The notes under the pieces were generated by a model that did not search any database, had not been told where the DNA came from, and was given only the letters and a program-made list of their open reading frames with translations. DNA of 64,000 bases from Trebouxia sp. TZW2008 (taxonomy: Eukaryota > Chlorophyta > Trebouxiophyceae > Trebouxiales > Trebouxiaceae): positions 1-64,000 of the forward strand of contig BDIU01000039.1 of the NCBI GenBank assembly GCA_002118135.1. The letters are read 5' to 3'. Below, piece by piece: positions 1 through 13,610 of this stretch (the stretch's first letter is position 1; every line of letters starts with the position of its first letter). The translations under genes were made by a program, and so were the position numbers.

Positions 1-1830
1 ACAGCAACGTACCTTGTGAGTGGCAGCTTTTGCATAGCAAGCTGTTCTGGGTACTGGGCTCGTGTTTTCCTTTGTGTTTCCTGATTGCTCATAGGATGCT
101 GCACCCTTTCTTTTAAAGCAGTAGCTTTTGCAGAATGTGTTGTGTGGCTGTACCAATCTCAGTTGTGGTCTTCAGTCAAGTGATCCTGTTGTGACGGCGT
201 GCTTGGAGGGCTCGTTGCTGCCTGTAAAGTTGCCTTTGGTTCAGATTGGATGGAGCTGTGTTGCTTCGAGTCGATTTGGCTGGTCGTTAGGCTGTCACTG
301 TGTGACAGACCACCTTGGCTGTTTTGCTGTTTGTTCTGGGGCACAGCATGTGACATTTGATTAGCAATTGGATNNCTGACTGTTGACCCAGGCTCTGTGC
401 TTCCCAGCTGGCGCTAGTGTCTAGGACGTCATGAAGGGATGCTTGTGTATGACTGGGAGCACAATGCAACTTTCAGCTCCCAAAATGATGCAGTTTTGCA
501 TGACCTGTGACCTTGATGCATGCTTTGACATGCCAATTTTGTGACAGTACTGTACCTGAAGAGATGTAGCAAAGATTCTGAGGCTGGGATCAATACAAAA
601 GTGCTTGTGGACCTTATGAGCTTTTTTTTGACAGCTTTTGACAGAAACCTGCATCAAAAGACAGCTTCATGCAGCGGAGAAGTATGATGCCTACTAGTCG
701 CTCATCATGGCGCGCACCAGCCTGCATCTTGAGCAGCCGCAGTTGCGCTTGGTGTCCGGAATTATAGCAGCACAAGCAGCGCAACGTATGAGAGCCGAGC
801 CGAGCCGATCATGGCCTCCTTGCAGCGCCATCCTGTGTACTGTGCCACCCACACAGTTGCGCGGAGCCAACCAGGATTGTCCTGATTCCAGGACGGGTCA
901 GTTAAAGGATCTATTTTGACCGATTTTCCGACAGGCTAAGGTGAACCGACTTAGTGATCTCTGTTGATGCTGAACACAAACTTGCGGTTTGCGGATGCCG
1001 CCGTTTGCATTTCTGACAAGTCGTAGCGTTCAATGAGACGGTCTTTTCACAAGCATGGCGCACTCGCTGGCACACAAGAAAGGCTTTGATGCACAGTTGT
1101 CTATACAGCGATCCGAGCAATATAGTTGAACGCCCCGTAAATTTAGCAATTGTGCTGTCAGCACAAAGCAAAAATGCATACACAGACTGTGCTCGCAAAG
1201 TCACTGTTTTGAGCAAGTCGTACGACACGGAAGCGTTAGTGATCACAAGCAGTTGTCTTGGTTTTGGCAGGCAACTGCAGCATGTATCAATGATGTGCAT
1301 TGGTACAGGTTTCGACGTTGTCCCCATTTTTACAGTCATGCAAAGTCACACCTACATGTCATGTCATGGTGGACGAGCACATCATGGCATTGTGATCATG
1401 CAAGACATTTACTGGACGTTGTGGCAGGCTTGACAGCATTGCGCATGCAAACATTCTTGCTTGTGCTTCAAAAGTTTGCGCTGATGCAATATGCACAGCC
1501 TGTTTGTCAACTGCCCTGCAGCTTACATCGTAATATATGGTAGAGAAAGATGGTCCAACATGACAGGCTGCTTGTAGGAAACATTAGTACATGCAGCAAA
1601 CGCACCTGACCTGCACTAGTCACCTACATTACAGCTACTGTAGCCATGCCTGTGGTTTAGCTTGTACAAGAAGTCATCCCGGCAGCCCAGGATAATGCTA
1701 CGTGTTGATACAACAGGGCTTGAAAACGATTCCCCTGTGCACGACGCAACAAGCTTGGGCATGCCTTACCGGTGGGCAACATGCTGACACATGTACAAAG
1801 CATACTGTGTGCAATCAAATGATCAAGCTT
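1..1830. other. Left-edge stretch without a supportable gene
   Basis: I see no recognisable protein here. On the minus strand, 159-356 is an open stretch rich in Ser, Gln and Thr (it begins MSHAVPQNKQQNSQGG) that reads like a low-complexity exon. It has no recognisable domain and no convincing splice partners, so I do not call it a gene. Two undetermined bases (nn) at 374-375, next to this stretch, could be a small assembly gap and would hide a frame. The rest, up to the 3' end of the adenylation-domain gene, shows only short opposing open frames. This includes the likely 3' flank of that minus-strand gene. Confidence 0.4.
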
Positions 1831-4800
1831 CTACAGGTGCATGGTTGCAAATGTACTGAATGTGTTGTGCAAAAGCTGTGACAATGGACGGAATGAGAGA
1901 GGTATACAGCGGCAAATAGTGTGCAGATGGTTGTCATTTGTACAGAGGAAACGCTGCTCTGCGCAGTAGCCTTTGACAGCTTTGTGCCACAGCAGAAGCA
2001 ATGTGTCACTGCTAAACATGAACGTTGTGCCATTTGACTGATCGCAGTCGGCGCAATATCCCCAGCAGGTTATTGATTGCTCAATTATGCCTCTTTCGTG
2101 CAAGAGCACACTGAGTGCAAGAGTATGATCAAGTGGGCTCACCTGGCAGTTGTACAGCAGCCAACACATCCATTGATGCAGGCTTGCATGTGTTTGCACC
2201 CACACCGCCATCTGGACCAGCAATTGACTGACTGCGTGGCGTGTGACTTGAAGCAAGGGCCGCTTTTGCCAATCTCACGGCGCCACTATTGGTGCAGGTA
2301 ATCAACAGCTTGCTTTGATCAGCTGTAGCCAGTTGGTTATGCGCCCCATTGCCAGTAGAAATGGGTTGCGTCTGCTTGTCACTTGCTTCCTGTGGACCGG
2401 AGCTTGCGGGTCTATTTGACAACACCGCAGCTGCTGTGCTGATGCCAGACTGCACAAAGCTCTGATATAACTGCTGACCAGACAAGCAATTGATGCAATG
2501 AACAAAGCCCTTGTCAGTGCCAATAATTACAGTATTGCTGTTTGCTTCGATGGTCGATGGTGGATTTTGTTGGTGAAAGACCAGGCAAAGTGGCGCATAT
2601 GTATGTGCACCCAAGCTACACTGCCACAGCTGCTGTCCGTGGCATGTGAGAGCCATCAGAGAGCCATTCACTGCAGCTGCAATGACAATTGAACTGGCTG
2701 CATCAACCACAGGCGTGGAGAAGATGGGCGCTCCTGTTTCAGTTGTCCATGCCAACCTACAGAAGCAACTAGAAAGAGTTGCCTCAAAGCTACACTCATA
2801 CTTCCAGTTTAGCTGTTGCTTTGTCAGGGCAAACATTCTGATGTGCCTTGCTGAAACTGACAGCAGTCATGGTCAACCTTTGAGGCACTATAAATTGTAT
2901 GCCTTGCCATTGTAATTCAGGACATTGTGGCTACCTTTCTCTTGAAGAAGCTGAAATAGGATTTCTGCTGCTTTGACCTGAACATGACTTTCTGTAGTTC
3001 ATGGAAACGCACAGACAATGTTGATGCTATGCGGCAGACAACATTGGTCAGGACCACGTTGAATATTGCAAGCCAGTCTTGCATGTTTTACGTCACAAAC
3101 TGGGTTTTCTGCTTTTGAATCATGCCAGTGGGTTACCTGATGTGGGGGTGCATTTGGAAAGCCTGGAGTTGTCCAGTTAGGCTCGCCACAAAGACTAAGT
3201 AATGCTCTTTACTAAAGGCCACAGCCGCTGACACTGCACCCGAGACATTATGCCATACTTCCTCTTGACCTGGCCAGGGCAGCGACAAACACTTTTCACA
3301 GACCAAAACGACGTCTTCCTTGAACACAACATGGTTGTGCAAGCACATGCGGCGCAATCGATGATTTGTTCTACCTGATACACTTTGCCGACGTATTAGC
3401 TTCAAGGGAGATGGCAGGCTAAGAAGCAAGTACTATGAGCTGACAGAAGGACTGTAAGGACTTTCAAAACAAGGAGAGCGGACCACAACAGCGATGGCAG
3501 CAACAATGGCATTTGTTAAGGACATGCAGCATAAACTCATCGCCAAAGGCTGTGTCAGCAGATGCTGAGTCTCTAAAGTCAATGCTTGTGCTGTAAGTGA
3601 GAAGAGACAAGAAAGGCTTGGACAAAATGCACACAATCACTCAGAATGGCACACCTCTATGCCTACAGTGCAATTTGTGAAAGTCTTTGATCTGATGCTG
3701 GCACCATGCTCACTTGCTTTTGTGCAAATCCACTTCACATACACAAATACAGAATGATGATGCTGAATGGTCAGTAGAGGTCACCTTTGCTGTTGAAGGC
3801 CTGCAAGATTTTGCCATGAGAGGCTAGCCACAGCCAGCCCTTGCCCTGCCATGCGTCCACAACAGGAGCAGACTTCACACTGCCTTGCGTGCTCACTGTC
3901 CTCAGCAGTTCTCCAGTTGCAAGCTTCAAGAAATACAGACTATCATTGCTGCCCACGACCACAAGCGCCTGTACAAGGCACAAGCTTTTGAATAACATCA
4001 TGGGCTGATTTCTGAAGCTCAGCACATTGACATTGTATGGGGTCCAGCGTGAAATTAGACTGCCAGATGCTGCACCTGTCTGAAGAGGGATGACATTAAT
4101 GAGGATCGCAGATCAGCTGAGCACAATCAAGTGCCTGTGTTGACATGTGCTGTGATGCATAGCGACGGCTGCCAAGTCATACGTGACAAATTGCTGTACA
4201 GCTGGGAGTTGAAACCATGAGCTATGCAACAGCAAGCTAGGCACTGAAGTGAGCAAAACTGCAACCTTTACAAACATGTAGCCAAACGCAGTGGCAGGTG
4301 AGCAATAGCAGGGCAGGTGTCGCAGACTGCACTGTGGGCAGTACTGCCTGGTGTACTGTGCTCCAAGCTGACCTGACAGTCAGAGGTGATGGTAAGCCCT
4401 GCTTCAGCCCTAGCAGGCAGGATTGTCTGCCAGATGGCCCTGCCAGTCTGCCCCTCAACACACACCACGTCACCTCCATGTGAGCAAGCAAACACCCACT
4501 CATGCTGCTGTAACTGCTGTTGTGATTGTTGTGCTGCTGATTGTAGCTGATTGTTTGGCTGTTCCAACTGATCACCTTGCTGGCAGGCACTGTGAGCTGC
4601 ATATGACTTGTCTGCATTCTGTAGCTGCATGAATGCTTTGCTGACATACTGCTGATGCTGTTGTTCTATACAAGCCAATTTGGTCGATGCACCACAGCTG
4701 GTCACCAGAACAACTGGGGAGGCGTCGATGCACTCCTTCAGCTTGACCCTCCAGGCGCATGTCAGCTGATGCGAGGGCTGCTGCACACTCTGTATCTGCT

Positions 4801-7800
4801 CAGGGCCAGCTGCTTGAGGTATTTGCTTATGTGCATGTGCAGCTGAGTTTATTGTGTCAGCCAAATTCTTGGAGCCTTGCTGAGAGCTGAGGCATATACA
4901 GTTGTCAAGAGCCTGATCATGATTTAATTTGAAAGGGTAGGCACTGCCAGCCCATCTTCTTCCTCCAGCCCTCTCCATCACCCACCCTCCAGCTTGACTG
5001 CCCACTGACAGAGTGTGTTGAGCCTGCTGTATCCATGCTGCTTCTTTCTGAGCTGTGACTGCTGCTGAGCAGTCAGGCAGCTCCAGCGGACGCAGCTGAG
5101 AAGCTTCTGCAATCTCAGCATTATTGGCTGCCGGATGAGAGCTGAAAGTGTTGGGGTTGGGCATGACCAAGGTAAGGGGTGCAAGGTCTGCATTACTGGC
5201 AGAGGAAGCAGTTTGACGCAAGGCAGCAGTCAACTGTCTGGCAGTGGAAAAAGCTGTGATCAAGTCAGGCAAGATGCCCAGGGCATTTGCAGTAACTGTG
5301 GCTGCCAGTGAGTTGCCGCCAGACAGAAAGAAGTCATCTGTAGGCTCCAAGCAGGGAAGCCCCAAGGCTGCGCAAAACAGCCCCAAAACCTCCCCTTCAG
5401 ACCAGGCCTGCTTGGCTGGCCTGGCGTTTTGCAAGAAGCTGTTGTGCAGCTCAAGTGGCGGCTGCAATGAAGCTGCCTCTGTTCCCTTTGGCACATCAGC
5501 TGCAGGCATGGCTCCCTCATAAGGCACGCTTGAAAGTCTAAAAGCTGGCCCTTGCATTTGACTTGCAGAGTTTTGCTGGGTACTGGTCTGTACAACAAGG
5601 GAGGGGACGCTGATACTTGCTGGCATTGCGGCCCAGGATGGCGGGGACAGGGAGGATCTGATCAGCTTGCCCCCTGATGACAACGGTAACTGTGGCAAAA
5701 CTATGATGCTGGCAGGTACTGCAGCACTTGGCAAATGCTGTCTGCACCACTGTTGCAGCTGTTGTGCCGTGAAATCAGAGTTTGATGGATGAGCTGCATC
5801 TTCAACAGCAGCCGATGTGTTGTCTGCCATAACGGGGTGTGCAGCTGATGATTTTGGAGAGGCTACCGCTGATGAGAATGTACTCAGCTCTGTTGGCAAT
5901 GACAAACCAGCAAGAGAGTCCTGATGCAAGATGGTGCTGTGAGAGGCTTCTGTAGCCAGTGGCACAGATGCTGCTGCTGCTGGTGGATGCAGGTTAGCCA
6001 GCTGAATGTATGCGGCAATTGCCATACCTGAAAGCAGCCAGCTGTTACAAAAACATGAACACCAACCGCTCAGTGAAGTCTTCTGAGGTACAGGAACAGC
6101 CCAAACCTCCACAGAGGCTTGTAAAAACTGTGCTAGTGACACGCCAAAAAAATAAGAATAAATGGCAGTTTCAAAAGCAAGCCTCAATTAAAAGGCAGGA
6201 CAACACACTAGATCACATCTGCATATTTGTCATCTAACAGACCAACGTTGAGGAAAATATGCTTTCTGAAAGCAATCATGCATGCAAATGTGGTCAAGCT
6301 GGTGATTCATGCCCAAGGCAGGCAGCATTGCAGGCATGTTGAACTGATTTCAAAGCAGTTGCTCTGAGACGCGTCGTTTTGCAATATACACTTGGATTAG
6401 AACACACAAAGCTGTCCCATGTGCTGGTACAACAGATCGTGTATTTTCATGTCACTGTTTTCACAGGGGCAGTCAGAGGAGTGAAGCAGAGGGCAGGGAC
6501 ATACCCCTGTGAGCAGGCAGGGGCCAGGCCTGGGCTGCAGCTGCCTGCACTCCCTCATGCAGCTGCAGCACCGCCTCCACCTCCCCCAAGTCCACCCGCA
6601 CACCTGCATACACATGCCTTTGATGATCAAATCTGCATGTGTTTTGGCATACACCAAAAGTGGCATGAATAGCAAGTAAGCCTCAATTGGCTCTGTTTGT
6701 TCATCGGCCGCTCACAGTAGCGAGCTTAGGTTGCAGCTGGACGTATGTAGTCACCTTGTCATGCATACAAAAAGCAGTACAGCGCCATGACTATTGTGAC
6801 ATGCCAGTGAATACTAGATATGGTTGACCTAGATATGGAAGCTGACCTTGCACCTTGACTTGCAAGTCCTGTCTTCCCTGTATATGTAGTGCTCCATCTT
6901 TGTTCAAATAACCCAAGTCTCCTGTTCTGCAAGGACAGGCAAAACTGTATAACAAGACCTTGAACAGACAGACACAATGTCAGGCAAACAGCAGGCAGAC
7001 ACAACGTGCTGCTTGTATTCATTCACGCATGAGACAGAATAGCATGAACAGAGTGTGAAAATTTGCACTATCACGCAGCAGCATTAGGCAACCTTCAGTG
7101 AAGCATGCATTGCAGCCTTGATTGAGGCTTGCAACATGAAACAAAAGTGTCACGCACGCAGCAAAGTGCTAGTGAACCAGTAAGTTTGCTACCTGAAGAA
7201 AGCAATATGGTCTGAAGCATCTGGCGTCAAATTGACTAGTCCAGAAATGCGGTCTTGACATAACCTCAGCAAGCTGTAGCTGATTTGGTGAAAGCGCTGG
7301 TGTGTCAAACTCTGATTTCTGCGTATCAGATCAAGATACTTATGCATGCATAGAGGAAGTAGTTGCATGTCATCCAGTCATTTTAATGCCCAAATGGTAT
7401 GTCCAGCATAGGGCGTAGGATCAAAAAGCTTGCAGCTGAGGCAACAGGCCAGCGCGGACAACAGCAGGATGCTCATTGTTCGTGCACCTTGCTTCTTTGC
7501 ACTGCCAGACACTTGCTGTTTTGCATTGCATGCAAGATGTAATGTTGCCTGCTAGTGATAAAATCTGCAACTGTGGCTATCAATTCTGGTTGCATGCCAA
7601 GATTGCTATGCTGAGGCCAGCGCTTGCTTGCAGTTTGGTATTTGCAACCCTTGGACTGACAAGCAGAGGTGCACCATACACCTGACTGCTACCCTTATGA
7701 CACTACCCATTTTCAGTCCATTTGCATGCCCGATGCTGGGATTTCACTACTTAGTGCTGCCTTTGACAATACAAGGGCTTTTGAGAAACCTGGTTGGGTA

Positions 7801-10800
7801 CACATGAATGACCTGCTGTCTGGCAAAATTGTGTCTGTCTCAAGGAGCTGCTGAGTGATGTACGTGAGAGCTGACCTGTAGTAGCCAGTCGCTAGCCCTG
7901 CTCCAGCCACAGCTACCTCCCCAACTTGTCCAGCTGTCAGCACTGCCAGAGCGCTGTCACAATCCTTGTTTGCTTGGCTCTTACCACCTGTTGGGCTGAA
8001 TTGCAACAGGTCTGCTTGTTGTGCAGGCAGATCTGCTTCAATTGCAAGCAACTGCTCACTCTGCTCCACATGCCAAAGCGCTGCCTCATGCGTCAATCTG
8101 CAGCCTTGCTGCACAGTTGGCAATGCTGTTGAGCCACTGCTGGCATGCTGACTCCCCTGTTGGTTTGCAGGGCTTGCTTGGCTGTCAAAGCATCCAACTC
8201 TCCTTTTCTTGTTTGGAGCAAATGCAGCATCAGCTTCAGCTCTGTGTGCAGCATAATGCTTGGTATAGGACTGGTTGCCAATGTATGTGCCTGGCTTATC
8301 TGTAGCAATGCTTGCGTCATTCACAGCAGCTTCTGACTTGTTGCAGACGGAAGCAGTTGCTTTCTCTGAGGCTGGTGAGACAGCGTGGGTAGCAAGGACG
8401 AAGACAGCGAAGCCAGGGAGAGGCCAGCCTACAGGTACATAGGCTTGCATGCCCATGCGCTGAATATTTTGCAGCAGCCCTGCAAGTTGGCACAATGTAT
8501 AAGGAACCAGAAACTTCATCTCAGCAGAATGCAACAAAGTTGATGTTGATTGAAGTACTGACACACTGGTCGCATACGGATACATTAGACACACAGTATG
8601 AATTCCAGTTTGGGCACAACTGCAAGTCATGCTGACAAACATAGTGGAAATATGCTGAAACAGAAATGCTATTTTCTGTTCACGCTCATCACTCAACTGC
8701 TTGCTTGCAGCAACCAGCAGCATCTGCAAGAAAGCAGACCTTGTAATCTGTTGCTGCTACCTCTGCTTTGCAAATGCATGCATACCCGCACTTGTCATGC
8801 GCATTGCTGCTATGTCAGGCCAGGACTCTCAACTTACTACATATTGACAATCTTCGTTCCAAGAAGTCAAATGGGCTGTTCATGTCTGACCTGGTTTTGA
8901 ATATGTAGAATTTGAAGATGGCCCAAGGTCTTCAAGCCGGTCGTTGCTTGCTGCTGCTGCGTTTGTGCTACAAGGCATTGCATTGCTGCTGCTGCCTTCC
9001 AGCTGCATGGTATCAGGCACCTCAAAGCACGTTGCATCTGCTGCAACTTCTGTGCTGCCGTACACATTAAGCAGCTTGCATTCAGGAGGCAACTGCTGCT
9101 TCAGCTGATGTGCCAGGCTTCTGCTCAAAGGCTCGCCACTGGATATGACAACCTTCAGGCTCAATGGGTCTGCAGCCTCAGCAGGCTTTGCATTTGGTGC
9201 AATGTTTTTGCAATCTGCAAATGGCTCCTGTTTGCTGCTCTGCTGTTGCTCAGGGTCAGCAAAGCTGGCTTGTTGTCTGACGGCTGATGTATCATTGCCG
9301 CTGTTGATCTGAGGTGGGATGGGGGATTGAATCTGTTTTGCTGTGATGGCGCATTCAGGATGCAAGTATGGGAGGAGTGCAGACAGGAGGGTTGGCACAG
9401 CAGTCAGGTGGGTGACCTTGTGCTTCAGCAAAGCCTGTACCAGTGCTGGTGGACTGGTGGCTACCTGGCCTGGAAACACTGCCGCATTGACATCTGCAAC
9501 ACAGCAACTTTTGATCAGGAGGCCTGGTGTGCTTTGCCCAAGTGCGCTCCCTATCAGGCTGATATCCTTGAGTGATCCTGACTATCACCAGATCTGTGTT
9601 TTGGACTGATTTCAGGTTATAAATCCGTAGCTAGAGATTGTAGCGAGAAGGCTTGTTGTTTGCAGCGTAAGTGATGCGCAGTTGTTGAGGTACAACAACT
9701 CCAATGCCACATTACATTGTTTGAAATGCATGTTGCCTCTTCCAGCGTCGGTCAATTTGACAGCCATGTGCAGGCCTATCCCAGGTACATCAGCAGACAA
9801 GCATCATTGCTGCAACAAACAGCACGTCGTGCTTCTATGGATATCGTGAGTTGAGTGAAGTTCCATGCCGCAGCTCATTTGCGCTGCCATACTCATAGCA
9901 CATGCTTAATAATAAGCTGGCATATTTTCAAGAGCCATCTGCAATGGTAGGAAACACACCAGCAAGCAGAAGTTGCTGCCAATGCCAACTTTGCATATCA
10001 CTACCCAAGACAGCTGTACAAGTCTGCATCTTGACCAAAAAACCTTGAAGTATGTGGCAGCATCATCCTTATCTGAGTAAAGGTGCCAGGTCTCTGCAAC
10101 TTTGTCCACGCAACTCTTTAATCAAAGTGTCAGAAAAAAGAGCACAAGATACGCAGGGTCTGCTGTCAAAGATGCTGTGATAGTGCTGAATGACTCACCT
10201 AGCAGCAAAGGTGCAAAGAGCTCCCACAGGTGATCTACAAAACAGGTTGAGGTCTTGAAAGCCACAACATCACTTGGCACCAAAGGGTGAGTGCGCTGCA
10301 TCCACTGCACCCTGTTCAGAACACCTGCAGCACAATATTCTTGAAACCTAGCAGTGGCAAGCCATACGGGTCTGTCTTGACCTGCACTGCTTTTATGCTG
10401 GGTCCAGGAGCAAAGCAAGGGCCTGCTGCTTGACATGGCATGGTCACAGTCATTTCAATGCGTTACAATGGTGTGCCTCCCCAGCCATGGAGGGCTTGAT
10501 CTGCAAAGTCTGCTCACGATGCAGAAAGCCGCTTGATCTCAGAGCTGTCGCAGCAGCCAAGACTCTTGCATCAGAGTGTTGCTTCAACAAACTTTGTGAC
10601 AAAGCAGCAATGGTAAAGCATATGCAGGCAGGCCGCAGAGGGCATCAAGTAGCTGACCTGCTTCAGTGCCACAGACAGCTGCTGGCTGCCCTATTGAACC
10701 TGAAGTGTACATCACATAGCAGAAGGGCAACGTCCTAGCTCTCTTGCATGCTGCTTGCCACTTCTGTAGATAGTGCTGAAGCTGTTGCCAGACTGCTGCA

Positions 10801-12065
10801 TGCTCAGATGGGTTAGCATCTTCACGGCTTGTCTTGTTTGCTGCTGTGCCTGCCGCTGTTACTGCGGAGTCTAGGTGAGGGTCTGAGACAAGATCTGCAA
10901 TGCCGCTTGCAGGTGACTTGACTACAGCCGACATGCGTACAATTTGCTCTGTAGCTGGGATTTGCAACATGCTGTGCTGCCTTGGGCTGGACCTAACAGC
11001 TGGCAAACCGCCTTCCAGACTGGAAGTGTTCCCTGCTAACACTGTTGCTGACTGCCCATGTAAGACTGGCAATGCATTCGCTGGCAGCGTCAGATCAGCT
11101 CGGCGCATCTGGAGAATACGGCAGCCTTGAAGAATTGCTGTGGAGTCTGGGCAGCCAGCCCCACCCTCAATGCTGGATTCAGCCCAAATGAGCATGCTGG
11201 GCTGTGCATGGTTCAGCATTTGTGCCAAGTGTGCAGGACCAGTCTGTGTGTCCAAAGGCATGAAGGCGCATCTGCAACAGAACACCACAGGTGAAATATG
11301 ACTGCAATTGAGCCAGAACTAGTGCTCCCTGCTTGGAGCAGACAACACACTTGAATTAATTCCAGGCTCATGACAATGTAACAGACAGAATGTACAAAGG
11401 CTTCTTACTGAGATTTGCAACAGACACACTTTCAGCTTGAGGCAAGATACGTGTCACGTAGCTGCAAAGTGTCCACTGCATTGAATGACGAGGACATGAG
11501 AAGCCCGGCAGAGGTGCAGCTAAGTTTCCTTAGAAAAAATTAACGCATCAGCCAGGCAAATTGTTTGTTATGAACGACACAATCTGCTAGATGCTGTGCA
11601 TGTAAGCATTATAGGGCTCACCCAGAAGCAAGGACGCTGATGGCAGCAGTCATGTAGGCTGTGCTGCGATTGAGGTACAGGGCAACGACCTCAGGCTCAT
11701 CAACTTTCACAGGCAGCTGAGCAGCTGGCTCTGAGGTATGAGCAGCTGCTGTACTCTGCTCTGCTACATCATCTGTTTCATGAACTGTGTCAGACACTCC
11801 AGATAGCTTGTTGTTGTTTTGTGATTGTAATTCGATCAGGAGTTTCTCAGCCAGCGCCAGCCCCTGTGTCACAAGTTTCGAAAGTGGGAAGCCCAAAGCA
11901 TACGGCTACAGAAGCAGCGTTCACGCAGCTTTCGCGCTGTGGTACCTTCAAGACAATTGTCGACGCAGTCTCCGTATGTTGAGCCACAATTTGCGTATGT
12001 GACGAAGACCTTTCCGCAATACTAGCTGCAACTTGCTTGATCAGCAAAGAAGAAAACATAGCCAT
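1831..12065 (-). CDS. AASDH/ACSF4-type adenylation, carrier and PQQ-propeller protein
   Basis: Multi-exon gene encoding an acyl/amino-acid activating enzyme. The N-terminal AMP-binding domain shows core A3 as YVMYTSGSIGQPAAV (about 10680-10722), then CGTEAG and FKTSTCFVDHLWELF (about 10190-10340). A5 is LLNVYGSTEVAAD (about 9040-9090), A7/A8 is RTGDLGYLNKDGALHIQG (exon 6847-6926) and the A10 lysine lies in SGGKLIRSS (about 5660). A phosphopantetheine carrier domain with the attachment serine in FLSGGNSLAA follows near 5300-5330. The C-terminal half holds PQQ-type beta-propeller repeats, for example VVVGSNDSLYFLKLATGELL (about 3890-3960) and VIIGTDKGFVHCI (about 2480-2530). This order is diagnostic of AASDH (acyl-CoA synthetase family 4); the substrate in algae is not established. 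The start at 12065 (MAMFSSLLIKQVA) is the best ATG, with intron 1 taken from about 11957 to the CAG before GLALAEKLL. The last exon (about 1831-2030) is uncertain. The A3 loop lacks the usual Thr and Lys-Gly. Confidence 0.78.
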
Positions 12066-13610
12066 CGCCTCAAGGAGTCCTTGTCAAACCATGGTCAGCG
12101 TAGGAATGCATGGTGCCCATCAGAGGTCAATTGCAGTTAGCGCGGTGCTGGACAACGTTTCTTTTGTGCGACATTGGAAAGAGCCGTTTGACCTAACCGC
12201 AAAAGATGGCAGCAGAGATATGAGCATGCAATTTCAGCTCGATTTGCACTGCAGTACTCAACCCCCCGGCCAGCTGGAACATCTCATGGCTGTCGTTCAC
12301 TTTACACAACATGGTTAGCTTCAAGTAACTCTGCAAGCTCCCTTGCCATTGATAATTATCTTCTCGCAGCACAGACTTGTTGCGGTAGCTTCATCACTCG
12401 TACTCACACAGACGCAACAATGCATCCCACAGGACGTCGCTGATAGTCAACATTGCCTCATAATTACAGAACGTGCGCCAATTTAACCTGAGCAGACCAC
12501 AAGACGCCGAGGGACAAGCCTTCTTCCTGCACACAAGGAGCAAACAACTCAATAACTCAGGATGTATGGCTGAAAATTCAGACAGGCAGCGCAATGCAAC
12601 GTTGCAGGGACCAAATGCATAGGTGTCAAGTCAAGTTGCCAACAAGTTCATGGCTGAAGATTGCCAAGTGACCGCTTGGTCTGGCCACAGGCAGGACATG
12701 TCAGGTCTAGATCTGTGCCTCAACAAAAATTTTAATGCGCTTACCCTGTGACGAATGGCACCCAACATCTGGCTTGCACATCATGACATTGTGCTTGGCT
12801 GCTCGCATCTCGAAATCAGCCTGCCGTGCTGTCTATCTGCATAACATTCAGGCAGACTCAAGCTATGCTCCAGCATGCAGTTGTAACCCACGCGCTCTGT
12901 CTTGCAAGCAGTCTACAATGTCATTCACGGCTGACTGAAGTGAGCCTTTGCAGCATGAAATAGCATGTGGGGGGAATGTCACGTGTGTGTTAATCATCCT
13001 GCAAATGGGACTGGGCTAAATCAGCATGCCACATGGATTGCTTTAGAGCTCAAGGTGGTGTCCCCTAGCATGTTCAGCATTAACACACTTATTTGGCAAA
13101 AAGGTTTAAAGAGGAAATGCAACATGCTGCATGATGTAAGCCTCCAGCTGTAACCCTTACCTGCATCTGGGAGCATCCAGAGTTGACACAAATCTTGTTG
13201 CACCGCAATTTCCATCAATGGCCCTCTTCAGCAAGAAAGCTTGAGCCACAAACCTGCACTAGAAGCCAAGCAATGTTATGATGACTTTGTACATTGCACA
13301 GGATTCATATGATGCTTGTACAACTGCCCTCATTGCCAAAGCTCTGGCCATTGCCATCTTTTTCATGCAAGCTGACTTGGCAAACAAGCAGAAGCTGATC
13401 CGCAGCTCCAATCAAACAAAGTGCTCATTGTTCCAAGTGTGCTTGAATACTGCATGTGTGATCAAGTGTACGGTCAAGGTGGGCATCTCGCCGAGTGAGG
13501 CTGCCTCACGTGCAGCCAAGGCCGTGATGAAAGACTGCACTGTTTGTAAATCAGCTGAACAGCTGGCAGCTGCTACCCCTTGCAAGCACTTGAGATGGGC
13601 GCTCACTGTC
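12066..13610. other. Spacer with weak minus-strand exon-like segments
   Basis: This lies between the start of the AASDH-type gene and the stop of the OPR gene, both on the minus strand, so it should hold the AASDH promoter and the OPR 3' UTR. Three minus-strand pieces look mildly coding. About 13412-13600 reads ADLQTVQSFITALAAREAA. About 13164-13230 ends in a strong GTAAGG donor. About 12862-12935 follows a CTTCAG acceptor and ends NDIVDCLQDRARGLQ...GA and stop. I could not join them in one consistent phase, so no gene is called. Confidence 0.3.

Noticed and set aside
4298..5522. Plus-strand open frames opposite the AASDH carrier/propeller exon
   Set aside because: They are complements of a long, domain-bearing minus-strand exon.
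12058..12065. Choosing ATG 12059 rather than 12065 for the AASDH-type gene
   Set aside because: Both are in frame two codons apart. The upstream one was kept; no evidence separates them.
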